Source: Haematobia irritans (taxonomy: Eukaryota; Arthropoda; Insecta; Diptera; Muscidae). Taken from it: a stretch of 64,000 bases of DNA. A program made the translations under genes and the position numbers. Positions 54,366-64,000 of the stretch are shown piece after piece. The stretch is taken from the NCBI RefSeq assembly GCF_050003625.1, contig NC_134400.1:62434241-62498240 (forward strand), written 5' to 3'. The notes beneath the pieces are model-generated. The model searched no databases and was not told the origin of the DNA. It saw nothing but the letters and a program-made list of their open reading frames with translations. Positions within the stretch are counted from its first letter, which is position 1; every line of letters begins with the position of its first letter.

Positions 54366-56021
54366 ACAAGTAAGGAAAGTCTAAAGTCGGGCGGGGCCGA
54401 CTATATTATACCCTGCACCACTTTGTAGATCTAAATTTTTGATACCATATCACATCCGTCAAATGTGTTGGGGGCTATATATAAAGGTTTGTCCCAAATA
54501 CATATATTTAAATATCACTCGATCTGGACAGAATTTGATAGATTTCTACAAAATCTATAGACTCAAAATTTAAGTCGGCTAATGCACTAGGGTGGAATAC
54601 AATTTTAGGACAAAATATGGGAAACATTTAAATCTGAAGCAATTTTAAGGAAACCTCGCAAAAGTTTATTTATGATTTATCACTCGATGTATATGTATTA
54701 GAGGTTCAGGAAAATAAGAGTCATTTTTACAACTTTTCGACTACGCAGTGGCGATTTTACAAGGAAAATTTTGGTATTTTGGCCATTTTTGTCGAAATCA
54801 GAAAAACATATATATGGGAGCTATATCTAAATCTGAACCGATTTCAACCAAATTTGGCACGCATAGCTACAATGCTAATTCTACTTCCTGTGCAAAATTT
54901 CAACTAAATCGGAGTTAATAATTGACCTCTGTGGTCATATGAGTGTAAATCGGGCGAAAGCTATATATGGGAGCTATATCTAAATCTGAACCGATTTCAA
55001 TCAAATTTAGCACAAATGACTATATTACTAATTGTACTCCTAGTGCAAAATTTCAACCAAATTGGGCCAAAACTCTGGCTTTTGGGGCCATATTAGTCCA
55101 TATCGGGTGAAAAATATATATGGAAGCTATATCTAAATCTGAACCGATTTCAATCAAATTTGGCACACATGACTATACTACCAATTGTACTCCTCGTGCA
55201 AAATTTCCAGCTAATCGGGATAAAACTCTGGCTTCTGGGTCCATATAAGTGCATATCGGGCGAAAGATATATATGGGAGCTATATCTAAATCTGAATCGA
55301 TTTCAACCAAATTTGGCACGCATAGCTACAATGCTAAATTTAATCCCTGTGCAAAATTTCAACCAAATTGTGTCAAAACTCTGGCTTGTAGGACCATATT
55401 AGTCCATTTCGGGCGAAAGATATATATGCGAGCTATATCTAAATCTGAACCGATTAAAATCAAATTTTGCACACTTGACTATACTACTAATTGTACTCCT
55501 AGTGAAAAATTTCAACCAAATTCGGCCAAAAATCTGGCCCCTGGGGCCATATAAGTCCATATCGGGCGAAAGATATATATGGGGGCTATATCTAAATCTG
55601 AACCGATTTCAATCAAATTTTGCACACTTGACTATACGACTAAGTGTTATGTTTGTACAAAATTTCAAGCAAATCGGTATAAAACTCTGGCTGCTGGGTC
55701 CATATTAGTGCATATCGGGCGAAAGATATATATGGGAGCTATATCTAAATCTGAACCGATTTCTTCCAAAATCAATAGCGTTCTATTCTGACCCAAATTA
55801 GGAACATGTGCCAAATTTGAAGGCGATTGGACTTAAACTGCGACCTAGACTTTGATCACAAAAATGTGTTCACAGACAGACGGACATCGTTATATCGACT
55901 CAGGGACCAACCCTGAGCATTATTGCCAAAGACACCATGTGTCTATCTCGTCTCCTTCTGGGTGTTACAAACATATGCACTAACTTATAATACCCTGTTC
56001 CACAGTGTGGCGCAGGGTATA
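54366..56021 (-). mobile_element. DINE-like element D9, complete
   Basis: Reverse orientation: second-type 3' end (ACAAGTAAGGAAAGTCTAAA, GTCGGGCGGGGCCGAC hairpin) at 54366, about six units of ~150 bp (each with 'gggcgaaagatatatatggg'), (GTCY)n inverse at 55873-55885, and the start hairpin 'ataccctgttccacag ... gcgcagggtata' at 56021. It is the best uninterrupted reference for this subfamily. Confidence 0.88.
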
Positions 56022-56165
56022 ATAGTATCACATTTAAAAATTTATTTCCTTAATTTTTCTCGCATACAGTGGAGAAAAGCATGCCCAGGTCCAAAGATTT
56101 TGTGCACTAATGATTTTGGTATTGATTCCGCGTCAAATTTAAATTTATTCTTTTTTAGCTTTTTT
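56022..56165 (-). repeat. Family C fragment between two DINE-like elements
   Basis: 'gaaaagcatgcccaggtcca' and 'ttggtattgattccg' match the end of the copy at 63303-63400. Confidence 0.6.
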
Positions 56166-56301
56166 TATACCCCGCGCCACACTGTGGAACAGGGTATTAT
56201 AAGTTAGTGCATATGTTTGTAACACCCAGAAGGAGACGAGATAGACACATGGTGTCTTTGGCAATAATGCTCAGGGTGGGTCCCTAAGTCGATATAACCA
56301 T

Positions 56302-56352
56302 GTCCGTCTGTCCGCCTGTCCGTCCGTCCGTCCGTCCGTCCGTCTGTCTGTG
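56302..56352 (+). repeat. (GTCY)n tract, longest in the window
   Basis: About 12 tetranucleotide steps of GTCC/GTCT with one GCCT. Shorter versions lie at the same relative place in D1, D3, D3', D4, D5, D8, D9, D11 and D12. Confidence 0.95.
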
Positions 56353-57701
56353 AACACATTTTTGTGATCAAAGTCGAGGTCGCAATTTAAGTCCAATCGT
56401 CTTCAAATTTGGCACATGTTCCTAATTTGGGTCAGAATAGAACCCTATTGATTTTGGAAGAAATCGGTTAAGATTTAGATATAGCTCCCATATATATCTT
56501 TCGCCCGATATGCACTAATATGGATCCAGCAGCCAGAGTTTTATACCGATTTGCTTGAAATTTTGTACAAACATAACACTTAGTCGTATAGTCAAGTGTG
56601 CAAAGTTTGATTGAAATCGGTTCAGAATTAGATATAGCTCCCATATATATCTTTCGCCTGATATGGACTTATATGGCCCCAGAAGCCAGATTTTTGGCCG
56701 AATTCGGTTGGAATTTTGCACTATGAGTACAACTAGAAATATAGTCAAGTGTGCAAAATTTGATTGAAATCGGTTCAGATTTAGATATAGCTCCCATATA
56801 TATCTTTCGCCCGATATTGACTAATATGGTCCTAAAAGCCAGAGTTTTGGCCCAATTTGGTTGAAATTATGCACAGAAAGTAGATTTAGCATTGTAGCTA
56901 TGCGTGCCAAATTTGGTGGAAATCGATTCAGATTTAGATATAGCTCCCATATATCTTTCGCCCGATATGGACTTATATGGACCCAGAAGCCAGAGTTTTA
57001 TCCCGATTAGCTTGAAATTTTCCACAAGGAGTACAATTGGTAGTATAGTCATGTGTGCCATATTTTATTGAAATCGGTTCAGATTTAGATATAGCTTCCA
57101 TATATATTTTTCGTCCGATATGGACTTATATGGCCCCAGAAGCCAGAGTTTGGCCCAGTTTGGTTGAAATTTTGCACAAGGAGTACAATTGGTTGTATAG
57201 TCGTGTGTGCCGAATTTGATTGTAATCGGTTCAGATTTAGATATAGCTTCCATATATATTTTTCGCCCGATATGGACTTATATGGCCTCAGAAGCCAGAG
57301 TTTTGGCCCAATTTGGTTGAAATTTTGCACTAGAAGTACAATTAGTAACATAGTCATGTGTGCCAAATTTGATTGAAATCGGTTCAGATTTAGATATAGC
57401 TCCCATATATAAGTTTTTCTGATTTCGACAAAAATGGTCAAAATACCAACATTTTCCTTGTAAAATCGCCACTGCTTAGTCGAAAAGTTATAAAAATGAC
57501 TCTAATTTTCCTAAACTTCTAATACATATATATCGAGCGATAAATCATAAATAAAAATTTGCGAAGTTTCCTTAAAATTGCTTCAGATTTAAATGTTTCC
57601 CATATTTTTTACTAACATTGTGTTCCGCCCTAGTGCATTAGCCGACTTAAATTTTGAGTCTATAGATTTTGTAGAAGTCTATCAAATCGAGTGATATTTA
57701 A

Positions 57702-59252
57702 ACAAGTATATACGGCCGTAAGTTCGGCCAGGCCGAATCTTATGTACCCTCCACCACGGATTGCGTAGAAACTTCTACGAAAGACTGTCATTCACAATCG
57801 AATTACTTGGGTTGTGGTATCTTAAAACTTCTTAACATCGTTTTCTAAATTGTGAGTTAGTCAATACGTGGTATATATTAGACAAAAAAGTTATGTATAG
57901 GCAAGTCTACAAATAATTATTAATCGATATGGACTTTTGACGGTACGTAGAGAACCAGAATTGAAATATGGGGGTCGCTTATATGGGGGCTATATACAAT
58001 TATGAACTTGATGTGGACCAATTTTTGTGTGATTGGGGATCGATTTATCTGAGGGCTATATATAACTATAGACCGATATGGACCTTGTTAGGCATGGTTG
58101 TTAACGGCCATATACTAGCACAATGTACCAAATTTAAACTCACTCGGATGAAATTTGCTCCTCCAAGAGGCTCCAAAACCAAATCTCGGAATCGGTTTAT
58201 ATGGAGGGTATGTATGATTATGGAATGATGTGGACCACTTTTGGCATAGTTGTTAAATATCATATACTACCACCACGTACCAAATTTCAACCAGATCGGA
58301 TGAATTTTGCTTCTCCAAAAGGCACCGAAGATCAAATCTGGGGATCGGTTTATATGGGAGCTATATATAATTATGGACTGAAATGAACCAATTCCTGCAT
58401 GGTTGTTGGATACCATATACTAAAATCACGTACCAAATTTCAGCCGAATGGGAAGAATTTTGCTTTTCCAAGGGGCTCCGGAGGTCAAATCTGGGGATCG
58501 GTTTATATGGGGCCTATATATAATTACGGACCGATATCGACCAATTTTTGCATGGGAGTTTGAGGCCATATATTAACACCACGTACCAAATTTCAACTGA
58601 ATTAGATGAATTTTGGTCTTCCAAGAGGCTCCAGAGGTCAAATCTGGTGATCGGTTTATATGGGGGCTATATATATTTATGGACCGATGTGGACCAATTT
58701 TTGCATGGTTGTTAGAGACCATATACTAACACCATGTACCAAATTTTAGCCGGATCGGACGAAATTTGCTTCTCTTAGAGGCCTCGCAAGCCAAATCGGG
58801 GTATCGGTTTATATGGAAGCTATATATAATTATTTACCGATGTCACCCAATTTTTGCGTGGTTGTTAGAGACCATATACTAACACTATGTACCAAATTTC
58901 AGCCGGATCGGATGAAATTTGCTTCTCTTAGAGGCCTCGCAAGCCAAATTTGGGGGTCCGTTTATATGGGGGCTATACGTAAAAGTGGACCGATATGGCT
59001 CATTTGCAATACCATCCGACCTACATCAATAATAACTACTTGTGCCAAGTTTCAAGTCGATAGCTTATTGCGTTCGGAAGTTAGCGTGATTTCAACAGAC
59101 GGACGGACGGACGGACGGACATGCTCAGATCGACTCAGAATTTCACCGCGACCCAGAATATATATACTTTATGGGGTCTTAGAGCAATATTTCGATGTGT
59201 TACAAACGGAATGACAAAGTTAATATACCCCCATCCTATGGTGGAGGGTATA
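57702..59252 (-). mobile_element. DINE-like element D11, complete, nested in D10
   Basis: Reverse orientation: first-type 3' end ACAAGTATATACGGCCGTAA, a degenerate body, six or so ~150-bp units (57960-59010), (GTCC)n inverse at 59099-59120 and the start hairpin at 59252. It lacks the 29-bp array. No target-site duplication longer than 1-2 bp is visible against the D9 reference. Confidence 0.88.
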
Positions 59253-59414
59253 ATATATGTATTTGGGGTAAACCTTTTATATATAGCACCCAACACATTT
59301 CACGGGTGTGATATGGTATCGAAAATTTAGATCTACAAAGTGGCGCAGGGTGTAAGTTGCGCTTCTGTAACATATAGTCGGCCCCGCCCGACTTTAGACT
59401 TTTCTTATTTGTTC

Positions 59415-59735
59415 ATGAGCTACAAAAGTGCTTTAAAAACGTACTAATGACAATAAATTTCCAAATTCAGACTCGACTTCAAGTAGAAATTATTCTACGT
59501 ATCAAGTAAAATACGTCTTTAAACTAAAGTGTTTAAAAACTTCTATTTTTGCATTTTTTTTTTTGGTTTGTGGTCAAGATACAAAAACTCCACAAATTTA
59601 AAGACTATTTCATTAATTTTAAGAATTTTTCAGAATTGACAAAATTTTCTTTCATGTAAAGATACCCATTTTTAAGTTGAACTACTTAACTATAAAGACA
59701 CTGACAAAAATACTTTGTCGACTTTTGGACAAAGA
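59415..59735 (-). repeat. Family C copy
   Basis: Reverse of 11225-11475: 'agctacaaaagtgctttaaa', 'gactcgacttcaagtagaaa', 'ggtttgtggtcaagatacaa' in order. Confidence 0.65.
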
Positions 59736-59746
59736 AAACAGTTTAT

Positions 59747-60123
59747 ACACCCTCAAAAAAATCGCTTCTGTAACATATAACCCAAACACATTTTGCTTCA
59801 AGCATATATATTTTCAGGATTGATGCAAACAAAATATTGTTTATATTGTTTAAACATATTATGTTTCACCTTAGGGCATATATTGGTAGAAAAAAATTTA
59901 ATGAAATTTTCATTGTGTGGATATATTTTTAAGGCGCCAATTGATTACATTTTATGTCCCAAACATAATATGTTCTAACATATTAACATATATGTCCCAA
60001 ACATGTTATGCTAGTGTATGAACATTATATGCTTGCACTTAAAATATTGTGTTAAAAAATTTGAGTTCCAAACATAATTTTTATACCCAAACATATGAAA
60101 AACAATCTTTTTCATCCGTGTAT
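59747..60123 (-). mobile_element. Family J copy with both ends
   Basis: CACCCTCAAAAAAATCGCTT at the left and 'aatctttttcatccgtg' at the right, flanked on each side by TATA. About 375 bp, non-coding. Confidence 0.75.
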
Positions 60124-60334
60124 AAGAGAAATACACAAATGCTATTATAACCAAATTCGCGTTCGTATTTTAAGGGCATGAAATCTTTGACTTCACGACA
60201 ATATTTTTTTCAGTGTACAGAGCAATTCACATCTTAGTAATAACATAATAACTTGAGAATATTATAATAACATAAAAAGGACACCATAAACGAGTCAAAT
60301 GCTAATATTTCTAATAATTTACTGACAGTTTATC

Positions 60335-60775
60335 TACACGCAAACGAAATTTTAGACAAACAACGTTCGTTTCTCATTTGCTTTTCGCTGTAAGGAAGTT
60401 TATTTGGAAGAAAAGTATATACTTTTTGTGATGAATGCTATTATTTTCCCAGGATGTAAAAACAATTTCATAAAGACTAACTCAAAAAAACAATCTTTTC
60501 TGGCTAATTGCATTTTCCCTCACATCTTTCTCACTTCGACGAGTTTTTTAGGTCTTAGCACCTTTTTCTGTAATACAAACAATGTAGAAGAAATTATTCG
60601 ATTTTATAATTATTTTAAAATTTAACCTTTCGCCTGGACGGAGAATCGAACCGCGGACCATGCAATTTGTAGGCCAACACACTATCCACTGAGCTATGTA
60701 GCTGTTATTGTCATCGATAAACAATTATCCAAATAAGTTATATTTATATAGCATAGCTTGTGGAGCCCACAAGCT
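60335..60775. mobile_element. Composite tRNA-like element, left-half copy
   Basis: It matches 40099-40560, starting TACACGCAAACGAAATTTTA (about 20 bp shorter near the end) and including the minus-strand tRNA-like module (60626-60704). It stops at 'gtggagcccaca', just before the second module would begin. Confidence 0.8.
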
Positions 60776-60939
60776 ATGGAATAATATATAATAGGACAAA
60801 TTACAATAAAATGAAGACATTTTAATTAAAAGAAGATTTACATTCCTTGCTCCAAAATGTGTTGCGGTCTATTTTTTGATTTAAAAAAAATGTTTCCTTA
60901 ACGAAATATTTATCTTAATAATAATACAATATCCAAACA

Positions 60940-61296
60940 TTAAATTTTTGGATTAAAGGAAAAACGTGTTTCTTTGTGTTTTTCCGTTAAAGTCGTATAT
61001 TCCTCCAATTTGGATATTTTATGCACTATGTGATTAGATGGAAATCCCATAGTGCATAAAATATGAAATGGCAATGACTCTACCCTGATAGCTTTCGCTT
61101 CAGTCAAAGCCGTGCAAATCAACGGGAGAATGAACGTTGTCTTAATTGGCATTGAATAAATTGTAGTCATGTTCCAGTATGCTCTGTAACGTGACATCTT
61201 ATGGCTACTATCCTGCGGTTTTACGTGAGAAATGCGTTCATTTTGATTCTCATTAAGGATTGTCTTGCTGAGTGAATATCTCAATTTACTGCTCAT
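60940..61296 (-). pseudogene. Possible odorant-receptor-like (7tm_6) fragment
   Basis: A 118-codon minus-strand frame contains YWNMTTIYSMPIKTTFILPL, a hydrophobic segment, then RVESLPFHILCTMGFPSN and KISKLEEYTTL. The spacing of a hydrophobic helix, then (S)LPFxxW-like, then a polar loop and another segment resembles the region after transmembrane helix 2 of insect odorant receptors (usual LPFxxWxPFD). The Trp is Leu/Cys here and no other exon is visible. Its upstream side is cut by the DINE-like element at 61356. I hold this weakly; chance resemblance is possible. Confidence 0.3.
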
Positions 61297-61355
61297 ATCC
61301 GAACAAAGGCCAAAAGTGGACGAATGGATGTCACTCGTTTTTTTTTTTTAATTTT

Positions 61356-62047
61356 TATACCCTTCACCACTACTGTGGTACAGGGTATAATAAGTTTGTG
61401 CATTTGTATGTAACGCCAAGAAGGAAAAGTCTGAGACCCATCGTTTAGTATACAGATCGTCTTAGAATTAAATTCTGAGTCGATTTAGCGATGTCCGTCT
61501 GTCTGTCTGTTGGTGTATTTTTGTGTGCAAAGTACAGCTCGCAGTTTTAGTCCGATTGTCCTAAAATTTGGTATAGGGTCCTGTTTCGGCTCAAAGACGA
61601 TCTCTATTGATTTTGGTTCAGATTTAGATATAGCTGCAATATATATTTTTCACCGATCTGGTCATAATTGGCGTGTAAATCAACCGATCTTCCTCAAATT
61701 CCATACATCCGAATATTTTATGAGTCTCGAAAATCTTGCAAAATATCAGCCAAATCGGTTCAGATTTAGATATAGCTCCCATATATATATTTTACCCGAT
61801 TTATTATGAGTAATATGACCACAGAGCCCAAAGTTTACTACCGATTTTCGTTAAATTTTGCACAGAGAGTAGAATTTACATTCTCCCAAGGCTTGGTAAA
61901 TTTGATTGAAATCGGTTCAGATTTAGATATAGCTCTCATATATAGCATTCGCCCGATTTACACTCATATGACCACAGAGGCCAATTTTTTGCTCCGATTT
62001 AGTTGAAATTTTGCACAGGAGAGGGATACCATCTCTTGGAGGCACTA
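61356..62047 (+). mobile_element. DINE-like element D12, 3'-truncated
   Basis: Start hairpin TATACCCTTCACCACTACTG, (GTCY)n at 61493-61511, four units of ~150 bp with 'ggttcagatttagatatagc', and an abrupt end at the TA where the next element begins. No DINE end is found on the other side. Confidence 0.8.
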
Positions 62048-63268
62048 AAGGGTGATACGGTCAAAATTTGGTCAATATAAACTTGACTTGTGTGTGTGTG
62101 TAGAATGTTGCTCCTATTTTGATTTTGGAATTCACTCTTCAGTTGTCAAAATGCCGTCCAAGCAAGAAGAGCAGCGTATCAAAATTTTGCTCGCGCATCG
62201 CGAAAATCCGAGCTACTCGCACGCAAAGCTGGCAAAATCGCTAAAAGTTGCCAAACCAAGCGTTACAAATGTAATTAAAGTGTTTGGGGAACGTTTGTCG
62301 ACAGCCAGGAAGTCTGGATCGGGGGGAAATCGAAAACCGGAAGCCGCTGAGACGACAAAGAGAGTTGCCGGTAGTTTCAAGCGAAACCCTAACCTCTCTG
62401 TCCGAGATGCCGCAAATAAGCTGGGTGTATCGTCTACAACCGTGCATCGAGCCAAAAAACGAGCCGGACTATCGACTTACAAGAAGATAGTGACTCCAAA
62501 TCGCGATGATAAACAAAAGCGCGATCCCGGAGGCTGTACACGACGATGCTGACGAAGTTTGACTGCGTGGTAATGGACGACGAAACCTACGTCAAAGCCG
62601 ACTACAAGCAGCTTCCGGGACAGGAGTTTTATACGGCAAAAGGAAGGGGAAAGGTAGCAGATATTTTCAAGCACATAAAACTGTCAAAGTTCGCAAAGAA
62701 ATATCTGGTTTGGCAAGCCATCTGTACCTGTGGCTTGAAAAACAGCATTTTCATTCCGGGACTGTCAACCAAGAAATTTACGTGAAAGAGTGTTTGAATA
62801 AACGTCTGCTGCCTTTCCTGAAGAAACACGGTTGTTCCGTACTGTTTTGGCATCTTGCCATTACGGTAAAAAGGCCATGGAGTGGTACGCCGCCAACAAC
62901 GTGCAGGTGGTTCCCAAGGACAAGAACCCTCCCAACATGCCAGAGCTCCGCCCAATTGAGAAATACTGGGCTATTGTCAAGCGGAACCTAAAGAAGACCA
63001 AAAAACTGCTAAGGACGAGCAGCAGTTCAAGGCAAACTGGCTTTCTGCCGCGAAGAAGGTGGACAAGGTGGCTGTACAAAATCTGATGGCAGGTGTCAAG
63101 CGTGAGGCCCGGCAATTCGGATTTGGAAAAGCGAAAGCCTAACTGAATATTTTCCTGAATTTTATACTAATTGAACTTGAAAAAGAAATTTAATTTGATT
63201 TTTTAAATAACCGATTTCACCGATTTACACGCGTTTTCCCTTGACCAAATTTTGACCGTATCACCCTT
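62048..63268 (+). mobile_element. Tc1/mariner element, DD37E type, full length
   Basis: A 1221-bp element with perfect 28-bp terminal inverted repeats (62048-62075 and 63241-63268, starting AAGGGTGATACGGTCAAAAT) and a TA target duplication (62046-62047 and 63269-63270). The ends look young, yet the transposase is broken. It could still be mobilised in trans. Confidence 0.95.
62151..63142 (+). pseudogene. Transposase of the DD37E-type element, frameshifted
   Basis: The ATG at 62151 opens MPSKQEEQRIKILLAHRENP; helix-turn-helix regions cover residues ~10-120. A frameshift near 62520 leads into RLYTTMLTKF and VVMDDETYVK (first catalytic Asp). Another near 62755 leads into GTVNQEIYVKECLNKRLLPF. 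A third near 62850 leads into LASCHYGKKAMEWYAANN and NPPNMPELRPIEKYW (third catalytic residue, Glu). A lost A near 63005 is the fourth, before the C-terminus at GFGKAKA (stop 63140-63142). At 62847-62852 the block that should hold the second catalytic Asp is missing. Counting from that Asp position to the Glu gives 37 residues, hence DD37E. Confidence 0.9.
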
Positions 63269-63302
63269 TATCGTAACAATTCTCCTTTGAATTTCCAAAT
63301 TC

Positions 63303-63602
63303 ACACTGAACAAAAAAAGCATGCCCGGTTCCAACGATTTTACACTAAAGATTATGGTATTGATTACGAGCCAAAGAAGCGATGAATTGTAGTAAGGACA
63401 GATTTAAGACACAATTCCCTTTTAAATTGGAGTTTTGCGTACTTGATTTTAGGAAAAAAATTGTAATTTATTCCTTTTTCAGTTTTTTTCATGTGTCCAT
63501 TAAAAACGTGTTAATTACAACTAAATCTTCTAAATTCAGACTCGACTATCAGTAGAAATTATGCTACATACATTTCATGTAAAAATTGCTTTAAAATAAA
63601 GT
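63303..63602 (-). repeat. Family C copy with end
   Basis: 'cactgaacaaaaaaagcatg' marks an end also seen at 37975 and, as a variant, at 56070. The inner part matches 11225-11640 in reverse. Confidence 0.6.
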
Positions 63603-64000
63603 GTTGTAGTAGTAGTTGTAATATTCTTTATTCAGAAATAATATAAAATATATAAATTCATTTTACTTTATGCATCTATTATATGTAATGTTATATTATT
63701 TGTCCTGAAAGAAAGATTTTACGGCTGTGACAATGATGTCGTGAGCCGGTGCGACAAATTATCAATTTATGTGTATGATAAAAAGTACAATGTTTGACTC
63801 ATTGGTATTCATTAATTATGAATTTACGATACATGGTTGCAGATTTGAGGTATGCAGTAAGATTCGGCCAATCATAATGGAATTTTCCGTCTAGAATTTC
63901 AATGAGTTCTTCGTGCGTTAAGATAGCTCTTCCAAAAACCATTTGTCTGATATCTTTGAGGACAGGACAATTCCCAGAAAGTGCAGCAAATTTTCTAATT
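63603..64000 (-). mobile_element. 3' end of a further LINE, running off the window
   Basis: A minus-strand frame open from the edge (63999 down to a TGA at 63799-63801) reads GNCPVLKDIRQMVFGRAILT, HEELIEILDGK and DWPNLTAYLKSATMYRKFII. The pattern (CP-xLxxIR ... W-xLxxYLxxAxxYR) resembles the extreme C-terminus of non-LTR ORF2 proteins. The ~195-bp 3' UTR has AATAAA (about 63621) and ends in ACTACTACTACAAC rather than poly(A). The family assignment is inference from form. Confidence 0.5.

Larger units (their letters stand above)
56166..59414 (+). mobile_element. DINE-like element D10, split by D11
   Basis: Start hairpin TATACCCCGCGCCACACTGT / GGAACAGGGTATTATA; a long (GTCY)n (56302-56352); units with 'agatatagctcccatatata'; interrupted after 'gagtgatattta' at ~57701. 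It resumes at ~59253 with 'tatgtatttggggtaaacc' and ends with the second-type hairpin and 'cttatttgtt'. D9 (read in reverse) is continuous across the break, so D10 was once whole. Confidence 0.88.

Noticed and set aside
57085..57441. 118-codon minus-strand frame and similar 60-100-codon frames at 54.8-57.4 kb as conserved small proteins
   Set aside because: They are translations of ~150-bp DINE units ('gaaccgatttcaatcaaatt'). They occur on both strands and are broken at random positions.

Overview
The window looks like repeat-rich, non-genic euchromatin or pericentric DNA of a higher fly. A calyptrate or muscid-type dipteran is my inference. The evidence is low GC content, several TA-target transposon families, dispersed elements carrying (TA)n and (GTCY)n tracts like the dipteran mini-me/DINE-1 group, tRNA-derived SINEs, and insect-type LINE, Penelope, Ty3/gypsy and mariner fragments. 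I found no intact host gene and no complete transposase. The only host-like coding trace is a weak odorant-receptor-like segment near 61 kb (minus strand). Many long open frames are artefacts: poly(YI) frames over (AT)n arrays, and frames running through ~150-bp tandem units.

Layout. 0-10 kb: a mariner 3' end beside an (AT)n array, AT-rich DNA, a DINE-like element (4.77-6.19 kb), TA-flanked MITEs (4.27-4.73 and 6.85-7.40 kb), a long (AT)n array and a folded-back SINE 3' end. 10-26 kb: two copies of a ~2.1-kb segment (about 10.45-12.52 and 23.69-25.91 kb) flank a ~5.9-kb palindrome. Its arms are 13.256-16.220 and 16.376-19.148 kb. At its centre a mariner transposase fragment is split by an (AT)n array. 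Beside it lies a smaller (AT)n-centred palindrome with arms from another transposase. At 19.25-21.37 kb a 5'-truncated LINE sits inside a SINE with a 13-bp target-site duplication.

26-34 kb: the longest stretch with few recognised repeats, including a GC-richer part at 27.2-28.9 kb. It is followed by terminal-inverted-repeat elements, a full-length tRNA-derived SINE (33.118-33.462 kb), a second LINE copy and an antisense remnant of a related LINE. 35-47 kb: several DINE-like elements in both orientations, a hAT-type MITE with an 8-bp target-site duplication, a composite element with two opposed tRNA-like modules, and a Ty3/gypsy pol remnant. 50.7-51.3 kb: a Penelope-like RT/GIY-YIG remnant. 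51.6-59.4 kb: more DINE-like elements, one cleanly nested in another. 62.05-63.27 kb: a nearly complete DD37E-type Tc1/mariner element with perfect 28-bp terminal repeats but a broken transposase. The right edge holds the 3' end of another LINE.

The most interesting points are: (1) the SINE and the LINE share a 3' tail ending in CCTAA repeats, which suggests a LINE-SINE partnership; (2) (AT)n arrays recur at the centres of inverted duplications and at transposase breakpoints; (3) DINE-like elements share a start hairpin, have two kinds of end, and appear to seed the (AT)n arrays; (4) a TIR-bounded element carries two convergent Pol III-type tRNA-like heads.
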